A DNA stretch of 64,000 bases from Larix kaempferi (GCA_027924585.1 BSBM01000877.1:3163501-3227500), one strand, 5' to 3'; shown: positions 22,257 to 34,391, numbered from the stretch's first letter. Numbers and translations: made by a program. Notes: generated by a model from the letters alone, not told the origin.

Positions 22257-24985
22257 ATGGCCTCTACATCCAAAAGTAAACCTCCAAAACCCTGAAGTGC
22301 AAGAGATGAGAATATATATGATCACCATGCTGACATTTTCGACACCGTGGTGACTATCTCAAACCTCAACCAAACCATCCATGAGGCCCAATCCAACACC
22401 GTTACTGGGCGAGACCCTTTCCATCTCTAAGAAACCAATTTGGCCAAAGCTGTTTGTCCTCACACTGTATACTTTCCTGGATTCGTCACCTGGTGTGCCA
22501 TCCGGTACTCTCATGATGACCGCACCATCTTATAGCCGATTATTCCAAAACCTTGTTCATTATTTCCGCAAATGCCTTAGAAAAGATGCTTTGTTTCCCA
22601 GACCTTCCTGCCTTGCAAATATTGGACGAAGAAGCCATTTCCGCATCCTACCAAGCCATGAAGCCCTTGGAAAGAATCCACGTCTTATCTTAGCATTTAA
22701 AAGAGGGGTTTCCAATCCCTACCTCACTGCCTCCTTATGAAACTGCTAATTTCTCAAACAACTCAAAGAGGGCCATTACCCTAATTTGTAGCATATTGGG
22801 GTACAATGATGACATAACAATGGATGAGACTATGATGGATTTTCTAAACATGTTAAACCCTATTTTCGGGGTCATGCCCCTTAGGTTTGATTTCTGTAGC
22901 TATCTATATGAAGCTATCCACAATCAACTGGCACAAATTCCTGCAATGGAGCGATTTAAATATCCTTCTTATCTATTCTATATATTTTTGTATCAAAATT
23001 TTGAACACTTTGAAGGTCTGAACCTAAGAGTGAGAGATGAAAAAGGAAACCAATTTCCTGTGTATGCCTGGAATGATCTTGTCCTAATACAACTTGACAA
23101 CTATAATTACTAGAATTTACCAACAAAGTCATGACCATTACCTACTCTTTGATGCACGATGCTTCTCCTCCAAGAATGTTTCCAGAAAATCAAAATCTCT
23201 TGCACTTGAGTCCACCTTTGAGCGAAGGGGACTGGTTCCTCTATGGAGATTATACTATATTAAGAATATATGGCTTTGAAGATGAGCCATACAAATTACC
23301 AGCTTTCCTCACACCTAAGGTCTTTGCAATGGAGTATGTGAGACAAAAGTTCATTGCTGACCAGCTACATTTTGTAAACTACGAGCACCGCAAAACATTT
23401 CTACTCCCCAAGGACTTGGGACCTTTCTTGGTAAAATCCAGAAATGTGCTCTAGGATATGGAAGAGCTCTTGAAGCAACTCAATCTAGAAAAGGCATAAA
23501 AAGGGCATTATTACCATCATCATGTAATCTCTAAGCTAAGAATAGAAAACAAGAATTATGCTTATAATTATGTGCCTTGGCCTAATTGGGAGAGAATAGC
23601 TAACTTGCAGACTTGGGAGCAAGTCTTGGCAGCACAAGAAAATGAGACAGATCAAGGTGCCACAGAGTTGAAAGTAGGGAAGAAAAGAGGGGCTAAAGAG
23701 CTACATATATAAATGGATATTGATGATGATGCTGAGCAGAATCCCCAAAATAAAAAGGCAAGAACTGAAGGGGGGAAGGATATTGAGCAGACATTGGTTG
23801 AGAAGGAAGAGGGTGATGAAATTTCAAAAGAACTAGATGAGCTTCTAGAGAAACCAACAATTAGGAGGGATGTGCCACCTCTTACAATAATACATTATCC
23901 CCCCCTAGAGTTTCAGGTGCCTCAGATGCAATAGACCCTCCTTTGCAGGACCAATACAGGTAAAACCAAATCTTCATACTAGATACCTGAATATAAGAGA
24001 GAGAAGTGTAAACATGGTCTAAGATCCCAAAGGAGAGGTAGGAGCAGAAGAAAATATGCTAATAACTGTGGCAAGTCATGGGATGATACCCTCAGGATGG
24101 TAGTCCTAGAGCCCAAAGTTTCTTTTCCTACTTCATTCAGTGATTGGAGAGCAAATGAATATAAAGTGGACTTCAAGCATTTTAGCAAGCTGGATAAAGT
24201 AGAATTATACAAGCATACTAGTGACATGATGTGCAAATATGTATTGCACTTCGTTGCTAATGAAAAGAAATTGGGGACAACACTGCAAAAGCTGGAGCCA
24301 CTTTTAAAAGCATAAAGGGTAATTGTTGAGGCAAAACGAGTGACAATTATAGAGCTAGAAAGCAAGATTGTATCTCTGGGAGTTAATCCAATAGAAATTT
24401 ACCACTCCAAGTATCTCCTACAACATAAGGATAATGAGATTGCTCATCTTAGAAAGAAGTTGAACATGCCTGGGGTAGAGGCATTCCAAACCTCAGATTT
24501 GTTGAAGGCACATGAAGAGAAGGAAAAAATGTATGAAAGCACGAGACAATATAAGCATTAAGTAGAGGAGTATGAGAATATAGTAAATGAATTGGAGTTG
24601 CAGATCTCTGCTATGAATCTAAATCAAACCTCTCTGTCCAATCAACCTATTCCCAAAGCAAAACCCTCAACCACTCAAGCAGTTACTCAGCCTGCAGGGG
24701 AAGCATAGAAGACTCCAAAAGAGCCGGAAGAGCAGACCCCAACAGATCAATCAGTATAGTAGATGGAAGAATATGTCCACACTCAACAAGTAGATCAAAG
24801 GGATAACATATCAAAGAGTTGGAGGATGAATTAATTGAAAAAGATGAGCTGATTGAAGACTTGGAGAGTGAGAGGGAGGAGTTAAAGAACCAAATCTCCA
24901 AGTTACAAATAGATTTGTAGGGAGAAGAACTCTTGATAGGAGGCAAAAGAGTGTTGTCAGATAACATAGCTCAATAACTCCTCAA
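22257..24985 (+). pseudogene. Long unknown ORF of the gypsy element (copy 1)
   Basis: The reading starts ATGGCCTCTACATCC at 22257 and continues with stops as ENIYDHHADIFDTV...SNLNQTIHEAQSN. The best-kept part, 22796-23454, includes RFDFCSYLYEAIHNQLAQI, FKYPSYLFYIFLYQNFEHF and VRDEKGNQFPVYAWNDLVL. After this come an acidic stretch (23713-23934) and helical, coiled-coil-like sequence to about 24980 (LDKVELYKHTSDMMCKYVLHF, LRKKLNMPGVEAF). It sits between the LTR and gag. The same reading frame recurs at 41314-44440, so it is a genuine element protein of about 900 residues. I could not assign a function. It loosely recalls plant retroelement accessory ORFs of the mobile-domain type. Confidence 0.6.
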
Positions 24986-25009
24986 CAGATGGGATCATTG
25001 TGATGTGAT

Positions 25010-25908
25010 CTAAGACTAGCATAGATCCATCTTAAACCTGGATCTATCAAGCACTGAGAGGGATCCAATTTCTTGAGGTGTATTTTGTTTTTTAAATTTA
25101 AACTCAAGTAATTTGATTTCTCTCTTGGTTGATAGATCCAGGTTTAAGTTTTAATTTTTTTTATTTTATAGACAGATCGATTTTTTTAATTACTTTTCAT
25201 AATTTTTTATTTTATGAGATGACATGGATTTTTTTTATTACTTTTCATAATTTTTTTATTTTATGAGCCGACATTAATTTTTTAATTACTTTGTTTGTGT
25301 TATGTTACATTACGTTACTTTACGTGACAACATCTCCCCCATACTAGGCTGTAGAGCACCTCACTGCTCTCGGTGCAATTACTATTTATTACTAAATAAA
25401 ATTATATTGTTACCATATATTTCCTTAAATTCTCATTTTATACATTTTTTTTTATGTAACCTAAAAAAGATACAAGTTTGAATATCTTCAATATAATATA
25501 ATATACATTAATATCATTATAGTATAAATAAGTTTGATTTTAAAAACATAAATGAAATATGTATACGCATATCTTCAATATAATAGAATATATCATTATA
25601 GTATAAATAAATTTGATGTAAATAACACAAATGAAATAGTTCTCCCAATTTATAATATTATTTATAATTATATAAAATCTCAAGTTAAATTTTAAATTAA
25701 TAATATATAAACAAATATTTTGTAAATGTACTTGATATATTTTTTTATTTTATGAGACGACATGGATTTTTTTATTACTTTTCATAATTTTTTGATTTTA
25801 TGAGACGTCATGAATTTTTTAATTACTTTTTTGTGTTATGTTACGTTACCTTACGTGACACCATATCCCCCATACTAGGCTGTAGAGCACCTCGCTCCTC
25901 TTGGTGCA
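25010..25908 (+). mobile_element. AT-rich insertion of about 0.9 kb in the gypsy internal region
   Basis: The second copy of the element reads straight from GATCATTGTGATGTGATCTA into the following ORF, whereas here about 900 bp interrupt that point. The insert has a perfect inverted repeat, TTAAACCTGGATCTATCAA (about 25032) and TTGATAGATCCAGGTTTAA (about 25129). A block with CCCCCATACTAGGCTGTAGA and GCACCTC occurs both at about 25335 and about 25868. Several copies of TTTTATTTTATGAGA(T/C)GACATG-like units lie between. The class is unknown; termini and target duplication were not resolved. Confidence 0.6.
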
Positions 25909-27675
25909 ATGAAATAGAAATGGTCAAGACAACCCAGGACGAAACAAAGAGAGTAGAGAAGGAGCTTGGAGAGAAACCCAAAGAAGCAACATAAATAATT
26001 GATTATTTGAATAGCAGGACCAAAAGACAATTAGATGAGATGTAGATTTCAAACATGACTCATTTGATAAAGTTGGAAAATAAGATGATATCTAAGTAGA
26101 CCTCGCTAAACATGACCCTAAACAAAGTGAAAGCCCTGACCTCATAGATTTCGTCTTTCAAAGGTATCTTCAAAGATGTCATAAAAATAGGCCTGCCACA
26201 CTTGTGGGATGGCAGTGGAGAAACGTATAAAAGATAAGACTATCAGACTATATTAATGCAAAAGAAAACTGAGAAAGTTGTATTTGAGGAATTAGAAGGA
26301 GATTTAGGTGGCCTGTTAAACCTCCACCACCACCTGTAAATCTCTAGGTTGTTGCCTGGTATGGCCCATTAAACCATCCCAATAAGCTACATGACCTTTC
26401 AGATAGCTATTTGAAAATACTGCCTAAGTATGATGGAGAAAGGGAAGCCTTACAACCGAGGAACACATGGTTACTTTTCAGGATTTCACTGATAACATGT
26501 ATATTGAGCATGATCATGTTTTCATGAGACTCTTTGTCCAGACTTTAGAGGGAGAAGTACGAAAGTGGTTTAGAGCCCTCCCTGCAGCCTCCATAAATTT
26601 TTGGCCTGTCTTGAGATTTCATTTATGAGGCAGTGGGGTGTGAAAATGGATCACCTATACTAAACTAGGTTTGCTGGATTAAAGAAAAATAATGGGTAAA
26701 CAATTGGGGAATTTAATAAAAGATTCAAAAAAATATATAATAAGATCCCTTAAGACATAAAACCCTCAAAAGAAGCTACAAAGGTTATCTCTTTGAACTT
26801 GAATTTGCAATGATACTCAGAGAGAGGAGATATGTAACTTTACTAAATATGCAAGATGACACAGTAGATGTAGAAGGGAACATGACAACTTTAGGAAGGA
26901 TGAGATACCAACATGATTCATATAAGAAAAGGTCAAAGGAAGATAATGGTACTTCAGATAATGATAGAGATTCACAATATGCAAAGATGGAAGAGATGTC
27001 TAGACTACTTAAAGGTTTATCAAATGAACTTACCATATTGGAGGTTGAGGGAATTAATTCTAACAAAAATCCCCAAGCTAGAGGGCAAAGAAATCCCAAC
27101 CAGTATAAAAGACCTTTTAATCCACAAATCACCAATAGGGAGAAGAGGAATGAAGATCCACCTATACAACCCCTTGTGAGAGAAAATAACAACAATCATT
27201 TTGCAGACTTACCACGAGATGAGGAATATATTGAGCCACTTGAAGAAATGTTGTGGATGCAAGATGAAAATGATATGATTTATTTAACATAAGAGGATTA
27301 TGAAAATTCTTTACAAGAAGACACATATGAACATGGATTAAAAAGGAGAGAACATGAAAAATATTCACAAGAAGGTAGGTTATATGGTGATAATGTTCAA
27401 GAAGAGGAGCAAATGAAGTATGATCCTAGGCCTAGAAACCCCCCAGCAAATCAAAAGCAAAGTTCCCCCTGAAAAGATCCTTCTGCAAATCCTAAAAAGG
27501 ATAAAATCCTTGACACCCCAGCCTATGTGAGAAAACTTGCTGTCCCTGGAGACAAAATTTGTAAGACTACATCCCCAGATGTACAAAAGGTAATTGAAGT
27601 TTCCTAGCCCAAAAAGTATGAACTTGAAAGGAAAGAATAAGATAGATCTTCCCTTCATTTTGATATTGAGCATGA
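25909..27675 (+). pseudogene. Ty3/gypsy gag, decayed
   Basis: After a coiled-coil segment (ETKRVEKELGEKPKEAT), the capsid core appears at about 26420-26630: LPKYDGERE, then TFQDFTDNMYIEHDHVFMRL, then TLEGEVRKWFRALP. This is the classic Retrotrans_gag signature with its conserved Trp. An open stretch at 26810-27292 (161 codons) is a charged, basic and acidic C-terminal region with LLKGLSNELTILEVEG and IEPLEEMLWMQDEND. Several stops and a frameshift interrupt the gene. No zinc knuckle was identified. Confidence 0.75.
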
Positions 27676-27869
27676 GCTAGAAAAAATTAAGATCTCAGTG
27701 CCTCTATCTAAATTGGCCAAAAATATTGGTTATCAAAGACAAATTGAGAAAGCCCTAAATATAGTAGGACCAATTATACACCTCGGCTCCCTAAATATGG
27801 AAGATGAGAACCTCACTATTTCAGTGGGCCCTCAAGTAGAAGAAAAAAGGGTGATCATACAACTCCATT

Positions 27870-28284
27870 TTATATAACACTCAGTGTGCATGGTAAGTTG
27901 CAGCACAATTGCATGTTAGACTCAGAAGCTTCCCATAATATGATGCCAAAGGTCATTATGGAGCAGTTGGACCTAGAGATTACTAAACCTTATAATGAAC
28001 TTTATAGCTTCGAGTCCAAGAAGGTGAAATGTTTGGGGATGATCAAATATCTAGTGATGACTTTGTCCCAGCTACCTACAAAGAGCATCATGATGGATGT
28101 AGTAGTGGCAGATGTGCCTATTAGATATGGAATGTTGTTGTCAAGAACATGGGATAAAAAGATGAGGGGAACTATGCATATGGACATGAAATATGCAAAA
28201 GTCCTTGTTTTTGCTGGTAATACCAGAAGATTGTATAGAGAGGCTAAGTTTGCTTATGTTATCAGTGATCAAAACACTCCATAA
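27870..28284 (+). pseudogene. Retropepsin-type aspartic protease of the gypsy element
   Basis: The frame 27886-28284 has CMLDSEASHNMMPKVIMEQL. The catalytic DSGAS motif is present as DSEAS, so the conserved glycine is lost. The flap and C-terminal half follow, with IMMDVVVADVPIRYGMLLSRTWDKKMRG. The length of about 130 residues suits a retropepsin. It lies directly after gag and before the additional RNase H. The Gly to Glu change probably inactivates it. Confidence 0.8.
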
Positions 28285-28329
28285 ACAACCCTGCATATGT
28301 TGTAGAATAAGACATGGGATGTTTCATTT

Positions 28330-28950
28330 TTTCCATGGATGAAGGGTATGGAGATACTGTACCTACATGGATTTATGCTCAAGGGTTTGCATCCTTTCCA
28401 AGCCAAATATAGAAGATGTATTTTGACGGATCCTCCTCCAAAGGAGAAGCAAGGGCATGAATACTTCTATTTTCCCCTAGTAAAGAATAAATTATCTTTC
28501 AAATTAAACTTTGAAACCACAAATAATGTGGCTAAATATGAAGCCCTTGTACTGGGATTGGAAATTGCTAGGAAAATGGGGAGCACACAAATCTCTGTTT
28601 TTGGTGATTCAGAGCCGGTTGTACAACATATTAAAAATGTGTATCAACCGAACCATCCCAGGTTGAGGGAATATAGAAATAAAGTATGGGATTTAGTGGA
28701 AATTTCTTTCACACTTTCAACATTACTACTGTCCCTAGGGAGATGAATTAGCAAGCAGATTCACTGGCTGTAGCTGCCAGTACATTCAAATTTCCAATAG
28801 GTTCTAGGATCAAGCATAAATTCAAGATGATATACAAACCTTCCATCCATGACAATCATAAAAACTGACAAGTGTTTGAGGATGACCAACAAATACAGAG
28901 ATTCATGGAAATGATAGGTCAATTCTCTAGCTCTTGTATAGATCAAGAAG
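28330..28950 (+). pseudogene. Second (additional) RNase H domain, upstream of RT
   Basis: The first catalytic segment MYFDGSSSKGEA is at about 28415-28450 in one frame. After a frameshift, the neighbouring frame gives FETTNNVAKYEALVLGLEIA and VFGDSEPVVQHIKNVYQPNH, with the Glu and Asp of an RNase H active site. It then continues as RLREYRNKVWDLVE and, past a stop, DSLAVAASTFKFP. This matches the 'archaeal-type' or additional RNase H known from Tat/Ogre gypsy elements. Here it lies between the protease and the RT. It is broken by a frameshift and stops. Confidence 0.82.
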
Positions 28951-29039
28951 AAGATGAAAATGAAGAGTAAGCATGTTAGAATGATAAAAAACAGGCCCAT
29001 AATTCAACAGTAAAATTGCAAATCATAAGATATTACAGC

Positions 29040-29921
29040 TAAAGAATAACTTCATCCCTAAAGGCTTAGTACAGTTGGAGAGGTTGTTTGACAAAGATGA
29101 TATTCCTATGAATCCCACTGTGCAACCCAGAGAAGAAGATGCTGATGATGTAAACATTGGTACACAAGAGGATCCCAAGTATATCGAATTGTCTAAATTG
29201 TTGCCCATAGAAGTCAAGCATAGGTACTTGAAACTTTTAAAAGAATATATAGATGTATTTGCATGGAAATATGAAGATCTTAGAATCTATGACACATTTA
29301 TAATACAACAAAAGATACCCCTGAATCTTGGAGTTAAACCCTTCAAACAAAAGTTGCGGCAAACTATTCCCATCTTGCTGTCCATCATTGAAAAGTAAAT
29401 AAGGAAGTTATTATATTCCAAGATAATAATTACTTTACTTAGAGTGGGTAGTGAATCTAGTGCTAGTTAGGAAGAAAAGTGGGAAGATTAGGTTGTTTGT
29501 TGACTTTAGAAACCTCAACAAGTGCTATTTGAAAGACAATTACCCCTTTCCCAAGATGGATCAAATTTTGCAGAAAGTGGTGGGGGCTAACATAATATCT
29601 ATGATGGATGGATTCTCAGGGTATAATAAGGTGGCAATGCAAAAGGAGGATAGAGACAAGACAACATTCACAATTCCATGGGGTACATTCATGTATGACA
29701 AAATGCAATTTGGGTTGATGAATGCAAGAGCAACATTTCAGAGGGCCATGGACATAGTCTTTGTAGGAGAAAGAGATAAGTTCATTGTCATATACCTAGA
29801 TGACATGATAGTTTTCTCTAAAATTGATGATGAACATTTGTCACATATAAAGCAAACATTTAACAAATGTAGGAAATATGGAGTGTCCCTAAATCACAAG
29901 AATTCACATTTTGATTTGTAA
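29040..29921 (+). pseudogene. Ty3/gypsy reverse transcriptase
   Basis: An N-terminal extension at 29075-29398 reads PKYIELSKLLPIEVKHRYLKL and YIDVFAWKYEDL, typical of the region leading into gypsy RT. The catalytic part at 29451-29921 shows VRKKSGKIRLFVDFRNLNK, then FPKMDQILQKVVGANIISMM, then DGFSGYNKVAMQKEDRDKTT, and the active-site FIVIYLDDMIVFSK. A short gap with stops lies at 29399-29450. YLDD is intact, but the polyprotein is not. Confidence 0.92.
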
Positions 29922-30640
29922 GAAGGTAAGTTGTTAGGGCACATTGTTTCCAAAGATGGGGTTAGAATTGATCTAGAGAGGGTGGCTGCAACACAATTGA
30001 TAGATACCTGCAAGAATAAGAAAGAGGTTTAGTATTAGATGGGAAAATTAAACTTTCTTAGAAGGTTTATTCCTAACTTGGAAGAACTAATAAAAAACAT
30101 TACCAACATGCTCAAAAAGGGTGATAAGGTCAAATCGGGACCAAAGAATCCAAGGAAGCTTTGCAACAACTCAAAAGATCCCTAGGAGAAGCCCCTGTTT
30201 TAATAAGCCTCGACTATACTAAACCTTTCTTGGTTTTTTGTTTTGCTTCAACAAATCCTATTACAGTTGTACTCTTGCAGAAGAACCAAGAAGGACATGA
30301 ACAACCCATAGATTTTTTCAGTAAGGCTTTGAGAGATGCAAAGTTAAAGTACAGTTTGATGGAAAAGCAAGCATATGCCATAGTCAAAGAATTGAAATCT
30401 TTCAGATGTTATGTGCTGCAAACCCATGTGATTTCTTATGTGCCACATAGTATAGTGAAGGAAATTCTTAGCCAAACAAACAGTGAAAGCAGAATAGGGA
30501 AGTGGATTTCCAAGATCCAAGAATATGACCTAGAGATTAATCCTAACAAACTAGTAAACATATAAGGGTTAGCAAAACTGTTGGCTGAATCCAATTGTGT
30601 GGTATTAGATTTGAATATGGTGGTTGAAATGGAAAAATAA
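29922..30640 (+). pseudogene. RT connection region and main RNase H of the gypsy element
   Basis: Past the stop at 29919, the sequence continues as GHIVSKDGVRID and, further on, NFLRRFIPNLEELIKNI, the RT thumb/connection. The open stretch 30161-30565 reads LKRSLGEAPVLISLDYTKPF, then PIDFFSKALRDAKLKYSLMEKQ, then KSFRCYVLQTH. This is the gypsy-type RNase H, with the order usual for the RT-RNase H unit. It is followed by the tail KLLAESNCVVLDLN. Confidence 0.88.
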
Positions 30641-30689
30641 AGGGTAGACAATAAATAAGATTCTCAAAGGAATTCCATGAATGTGAATC

Positions 30690-30928
30690 CAAAATTTACA
30701 GAGTCCTAATGGTATAAAGATATTGTTTTCTACCTAATGTATCTTGAATGTCCATGCAACATGAGTAAGGCCCAAGATAGATATTTAAAGCTTCAGGTTG
30801 TCAAGTATTGTATTATGGAGGAATTCCTCTACTGGAATGATCCTTTGGGAATATTGCTGAATTGTGTGGTAGAAGAAGAAACAGAAGGAATGATCACAAA
30901 TTTCCATAAGGGAATTTGTGGTGGACAC
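30690..30928 (+). pseudogene. Gypsy integrase, N-terminal zinc-binding part (interrupted)
   Basis: 30737-30928 reads YLKLQVVKYCIMEEFLYWND, then GILLNCVVEEETEGMITNFHKG, then ICGGH, the H2C2 zinc-binding module. The reading frame is cut after GGH by a solo LTR. It resumes at 32437 as HAWRDKTYKIRRAGYYW, so the original junction was in frame. Confidence 0.85.
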
Positions 30929-32431
30929 TGTTGGCTGCTTTTTGGACAGACCCGGGTTTTAATGAAGCGCAGCAACAAAACCCCTTGGCGCACTGGCCCT
31001 CTCGGCAACGAGCTGCGCAGCAGCTCGAGGTCTCACCCGAAGTGGCTATGGGGGGGCTAAGGAATCAGATTTCCTTAACCTAGGCGACGCGGAGACTGCT
31101 CTTTCCTCCTCGACGATTCCTCTAAGGTGAATGTCCGACCCCTCTTCAGACTCATGAGCGCAAAATCTTTCAAACTCCTGCTCAGCAGCTTAGCTGCGCG
31201 GTACTTCCACTCCTGCGCTAGGACCAAGTATCCTCTGCGCCGATATTCTATGCGTCGTTTCGCTAGCGCGCCCGTCGCAACGACACGTTCTCCTCTTGCT
31301 GCGGCGACGTTGTCTTATCAATTCCTTCGACCCTTAACGATTATAGTTCCCAAGGAAGCTCCAATCACTTACTCAACACATTCATAAAGATAATGCAATA
31401 TTCCTGCGTACGTTGTTAGTAAACTAAAACAGGCAATCACTTCAATCACAACATCACAATAGCGAGAATTATGAAGTCCACCTTCGCGGGGAAAACCATG
31501 TCCGCGGGAGTATCTTGTATTAACCAGAAAATGATAGATTTATACACTATGCTGCGCACACAGCTGCAGCCTTAGATCTTTCCAGGAAACTCCGCGCACA
31601 CAGCTGGGAGCCCTTCTCTCGATCTAGTCTCTTCCTCTTCAGAGATTACAATAGTTCAGACGTCGACTTCGACTGTCTGCAACTCAAGGATTAGCTTCAC
31701 TGCTAACCAGCTCTAACTCCTGTTTTCTAGCAACACAGTAGAAAACAGTCAACAAGATCGTAACAGAAGATGATCAACTCGATCAATCCTTCTTACATCT
31801 AGTATCTACTATCTTAGCTAGCTCACTCACAGGCTTAGCTAACTGACTCGCTGATTAACCAACTCACTCACTAGCTAACTAACATCTAACCTTTACAATT
31901 ATGCATATATATAGGTGGCCATGGCGGTCGCACCTTTACAAAACTGTGGGCCTTTCCCAGCAGTAATCCACAAAAACCCTAACCAGACATGGCTAGGTGT
32001 ACTGTAGGCGCCGCTTGCAGTCATGTCGCCGCTTCCTGCAGGCTCCATGATTTCCGGCGCAGCTTACGGGTATGGGCGCCTTGTCCTTCGCCTTCAATGC
32101 TTTGGTCCGTTGCTCCTCCTTGGTCCGAGCAACCATAACTTCTGTATTCAGCCTTAATGAGGGTAGCTGAGCCCTCTACTCCATTGCTTCATTCATTGTG
32201 GTAGCTGGGCTTTCCACTCAGCTACCTTCATTCTCTTCTGACGTGCGCGCGAGCTCCGCGATTTCCGGTCCGTAATCTACGCTGAGATTATCCATCTGGC
32301 ACCGTACTGCGCACCGTCTGCTTCTGTCCCAAAATTGGCGCTTATTCAAAATTTAGCACTTTCTCTTCCATACTTGTGCTTTTTCCTCAAAATTCGCAGC
32401 TTTTACCATAGCTGCGGCCTTGGCTCCAACA
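30929..32431 (-). mobile_element. Solo LTR (1,503 bp) inserted in integrase, TSD GACAC
   Basis: The insert begins TGTTGG and ends CCAACA. It is flanked by GACAC at 30924-30928 and 32432-32436. Removing it restores an open integrase frame. It is far more GC-rich than its surroundings, and GCGC-type dinucleotides are frequent. On the minus strand there is a TATATATATG box near 31910, followed by GGTTTTCCCCGCGAAGG near 31490, an arrangement common in copia LTRs, so minus orientation is inferred. A small plus-strand frame at 31127-31387 is probably chance. No internal domains or second LTR were seen. Confidence 0.85.
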
Positions 32432-32436
32432 GACAC

Positions 32437-33440
32437 CATGCATGGAGGGACAAAACTTATAAAATTCGTAGAGCAGGTTATTATTGGACAAAACAGTTTT
32501 CTGATTCCAACCACTTAGTGAGATCATGCACATAGTGCTAGCTGTTTGTAGGGAAACAAAATCTAAAGCCCTTTCCCTTGAAGCCCATAAAGGCACCGGC
32601 TCCTTTCCAACAATGGGGACTATATTTTATTAAATAAATAAATCCCCACTCCAGTGGCCAACACAAATGGATTATGAAAGCCATTGATTATTTACCAAGT
32701 GGGTGGAAACAATCCCAACCAGATCAACAAATGAATCAGTAATCATCAATTTTTTGGAAGAAAACATACTGTCAAGATTTGGATTCCCAGAAAGATTATT
32801 GCTGATAATGCCGAGGCCTTTATATTAGTCAAAATGATAGAACTATGCTAGACATATAACATTGAGTTAGGACATTCCACCCCTAACTATCCACAAGGGA
32901 ATGGATTGGTTGAACAAGATCCTACTTAGAATAATCAAGAAGATTCTATTAGAAAACAAAAAGGCACAAGACACTAATCTAAGGTGTGCATTACGGGAAG
33001 ATAGAATAAGCATCAAGAGGTCCATTGTAATTTCTCCATTTTAGTTAGTCTATTGGAAAGAAACAGTCTTCCTAATCCAATTGGGGCTGCGAGTGATGAA
33101 GTTGATCCAAAATGAAATGAGAGAACCAAATGATATGGTAAGAGGGTCTATAAACTGATAGAGTTACAACAGGACAGAGAATAGGTTGGTATGAAATTGT
33201 AGGAGCACCAAAGGAAAATGAAAGAAAACTTTGATAAAAAAAACAATAAAAAGGGATTTCCAACCGGGATATTTAGTTTTGAAGTGGACTTCCTACAGGG
33301 ATGAAAAAAGAAAACATGGTAAGTTGGATAACCTCTAGATATGACCTTATCAAATCTCAACTGTTCAAGGCAACAATACTTACACTCTTACCTAGCTTGA
33401 CGGTGAAATAATGGATGTGGTTGTGAATGGAATGCTCCTC
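32437..33440 (+). pseudogene. Gypsy integrase core and C-terminal region
   Basis: The region resumes as RDKTYKIRRAGYYW. It then reads FPLKPIKAPAPFQQWGLYFI, where the first catalytic Asp (usually GLDFI) is Tyr. INPHSSGQHKWIMKAIDY follows. The second Asp is kept in IADNAEAFI, and the glutamate region reads PQGNGLVEQ. The C-terminal part near 33090-33300 includes ERTK, KRVYKLIEL and GIFSFEVDFLQG. Stops and frameshifts are many. No chromodomain was recognised, consistent with Tat-type elements. Confidence 0.8.
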
Positions 33441-33715
33441 AAGCGCTTCCTTTTGTACTGAAAATTCAAAGCATTCTACAACTATGTATATAGTAGAGTA
33501 ACATCACTTTAATTTTACTCATTTGTTCCTTTCCAGTTCACTCAATCATTTCTAGTTTTACATTTCAATGTTTGTAAATAATATGCAAAACTCAAAAGTT
33601 TTCTCAAAAGGTGAAGAAGACTTAGACTAAGAAGACTCCATAACCCAATAGAGAAGGCACTAGTCTACAGTCCTCAACTGTTTATGAAATAAAAATTTGT
33701 CTCCGTTGGAGCCAA

Positions 33716-34123
33716 TGTTATCACTAATTTTTAACAATCCTTGAAAGATGAAGAAGGTTGCAAAAGGGGCCAAAGAATCTCATTGCAAGCCCTTGATAGC
33801 TTTACCATAGGTTCCATAAGACACAAAGGCACTAAAATAATTCTAAGGAAGTATGGCACATCGACCAGGGGTTGAAAAACGATAGTTGAAAGACAGACAA
33901 TCGAAGGAAAAGGAGCATAAGACCGAGAGCTAAAGAGGTAAAGGGGGCCATAGTGTGATCGAGCAGATAACAAGAAAGGACCAAAAGATCAATGGTGGAA
34001 GGGCCAAGTGCATCGTCAATTAGTAAGGAAATTAGAGAAAGTAAGCAATTAGATTGCAAGATCGGATCAATAGATCGACTACTAATGAGAATAACACACC
34101 ATCAAGATGCAATAAGGTTAAGC
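33716..34123 (+). mobile_element. Middle LTR of the gypsy element, left part
   Basis: This is homologous to 21281 onwards, starting TGTTATCACTAATTTTTAAC. It is interrupted at 34123 by the copia element and continues at 40734. Sequence upstream of 33716 is the 3' end of the internal region. Minus-strand open frames here are shadows of the LTR. Confidence 0.8.
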
Positions 34124-34337
34124 TGTTAAGTTTCAATATGCTAAGATAGGTAAGATCAATATTCAATTCAATTTCACAACAATAGCATATACGGGATCAC
34201 TGAAAGAAACACAATCACAAGATAGACACAGATTTATCCCGGGAAACCCTCTATGGTAAGAAAACCAAACAAAACTTCCTCAATATAGATGATCAAAAGT
34301 ACAAAGACAAAACCCCAAACAAGTGCTTCTTCTCCTT

Positions 34338-34391
<54 letters not shown>

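Noticed and set aside
31127-31387. 86-codon plus-strand frame, Arg/Ser/Ala-rich
   Set aside because: It lies inside a solo LTR; its length is explained by high GC content, and it has no motif.
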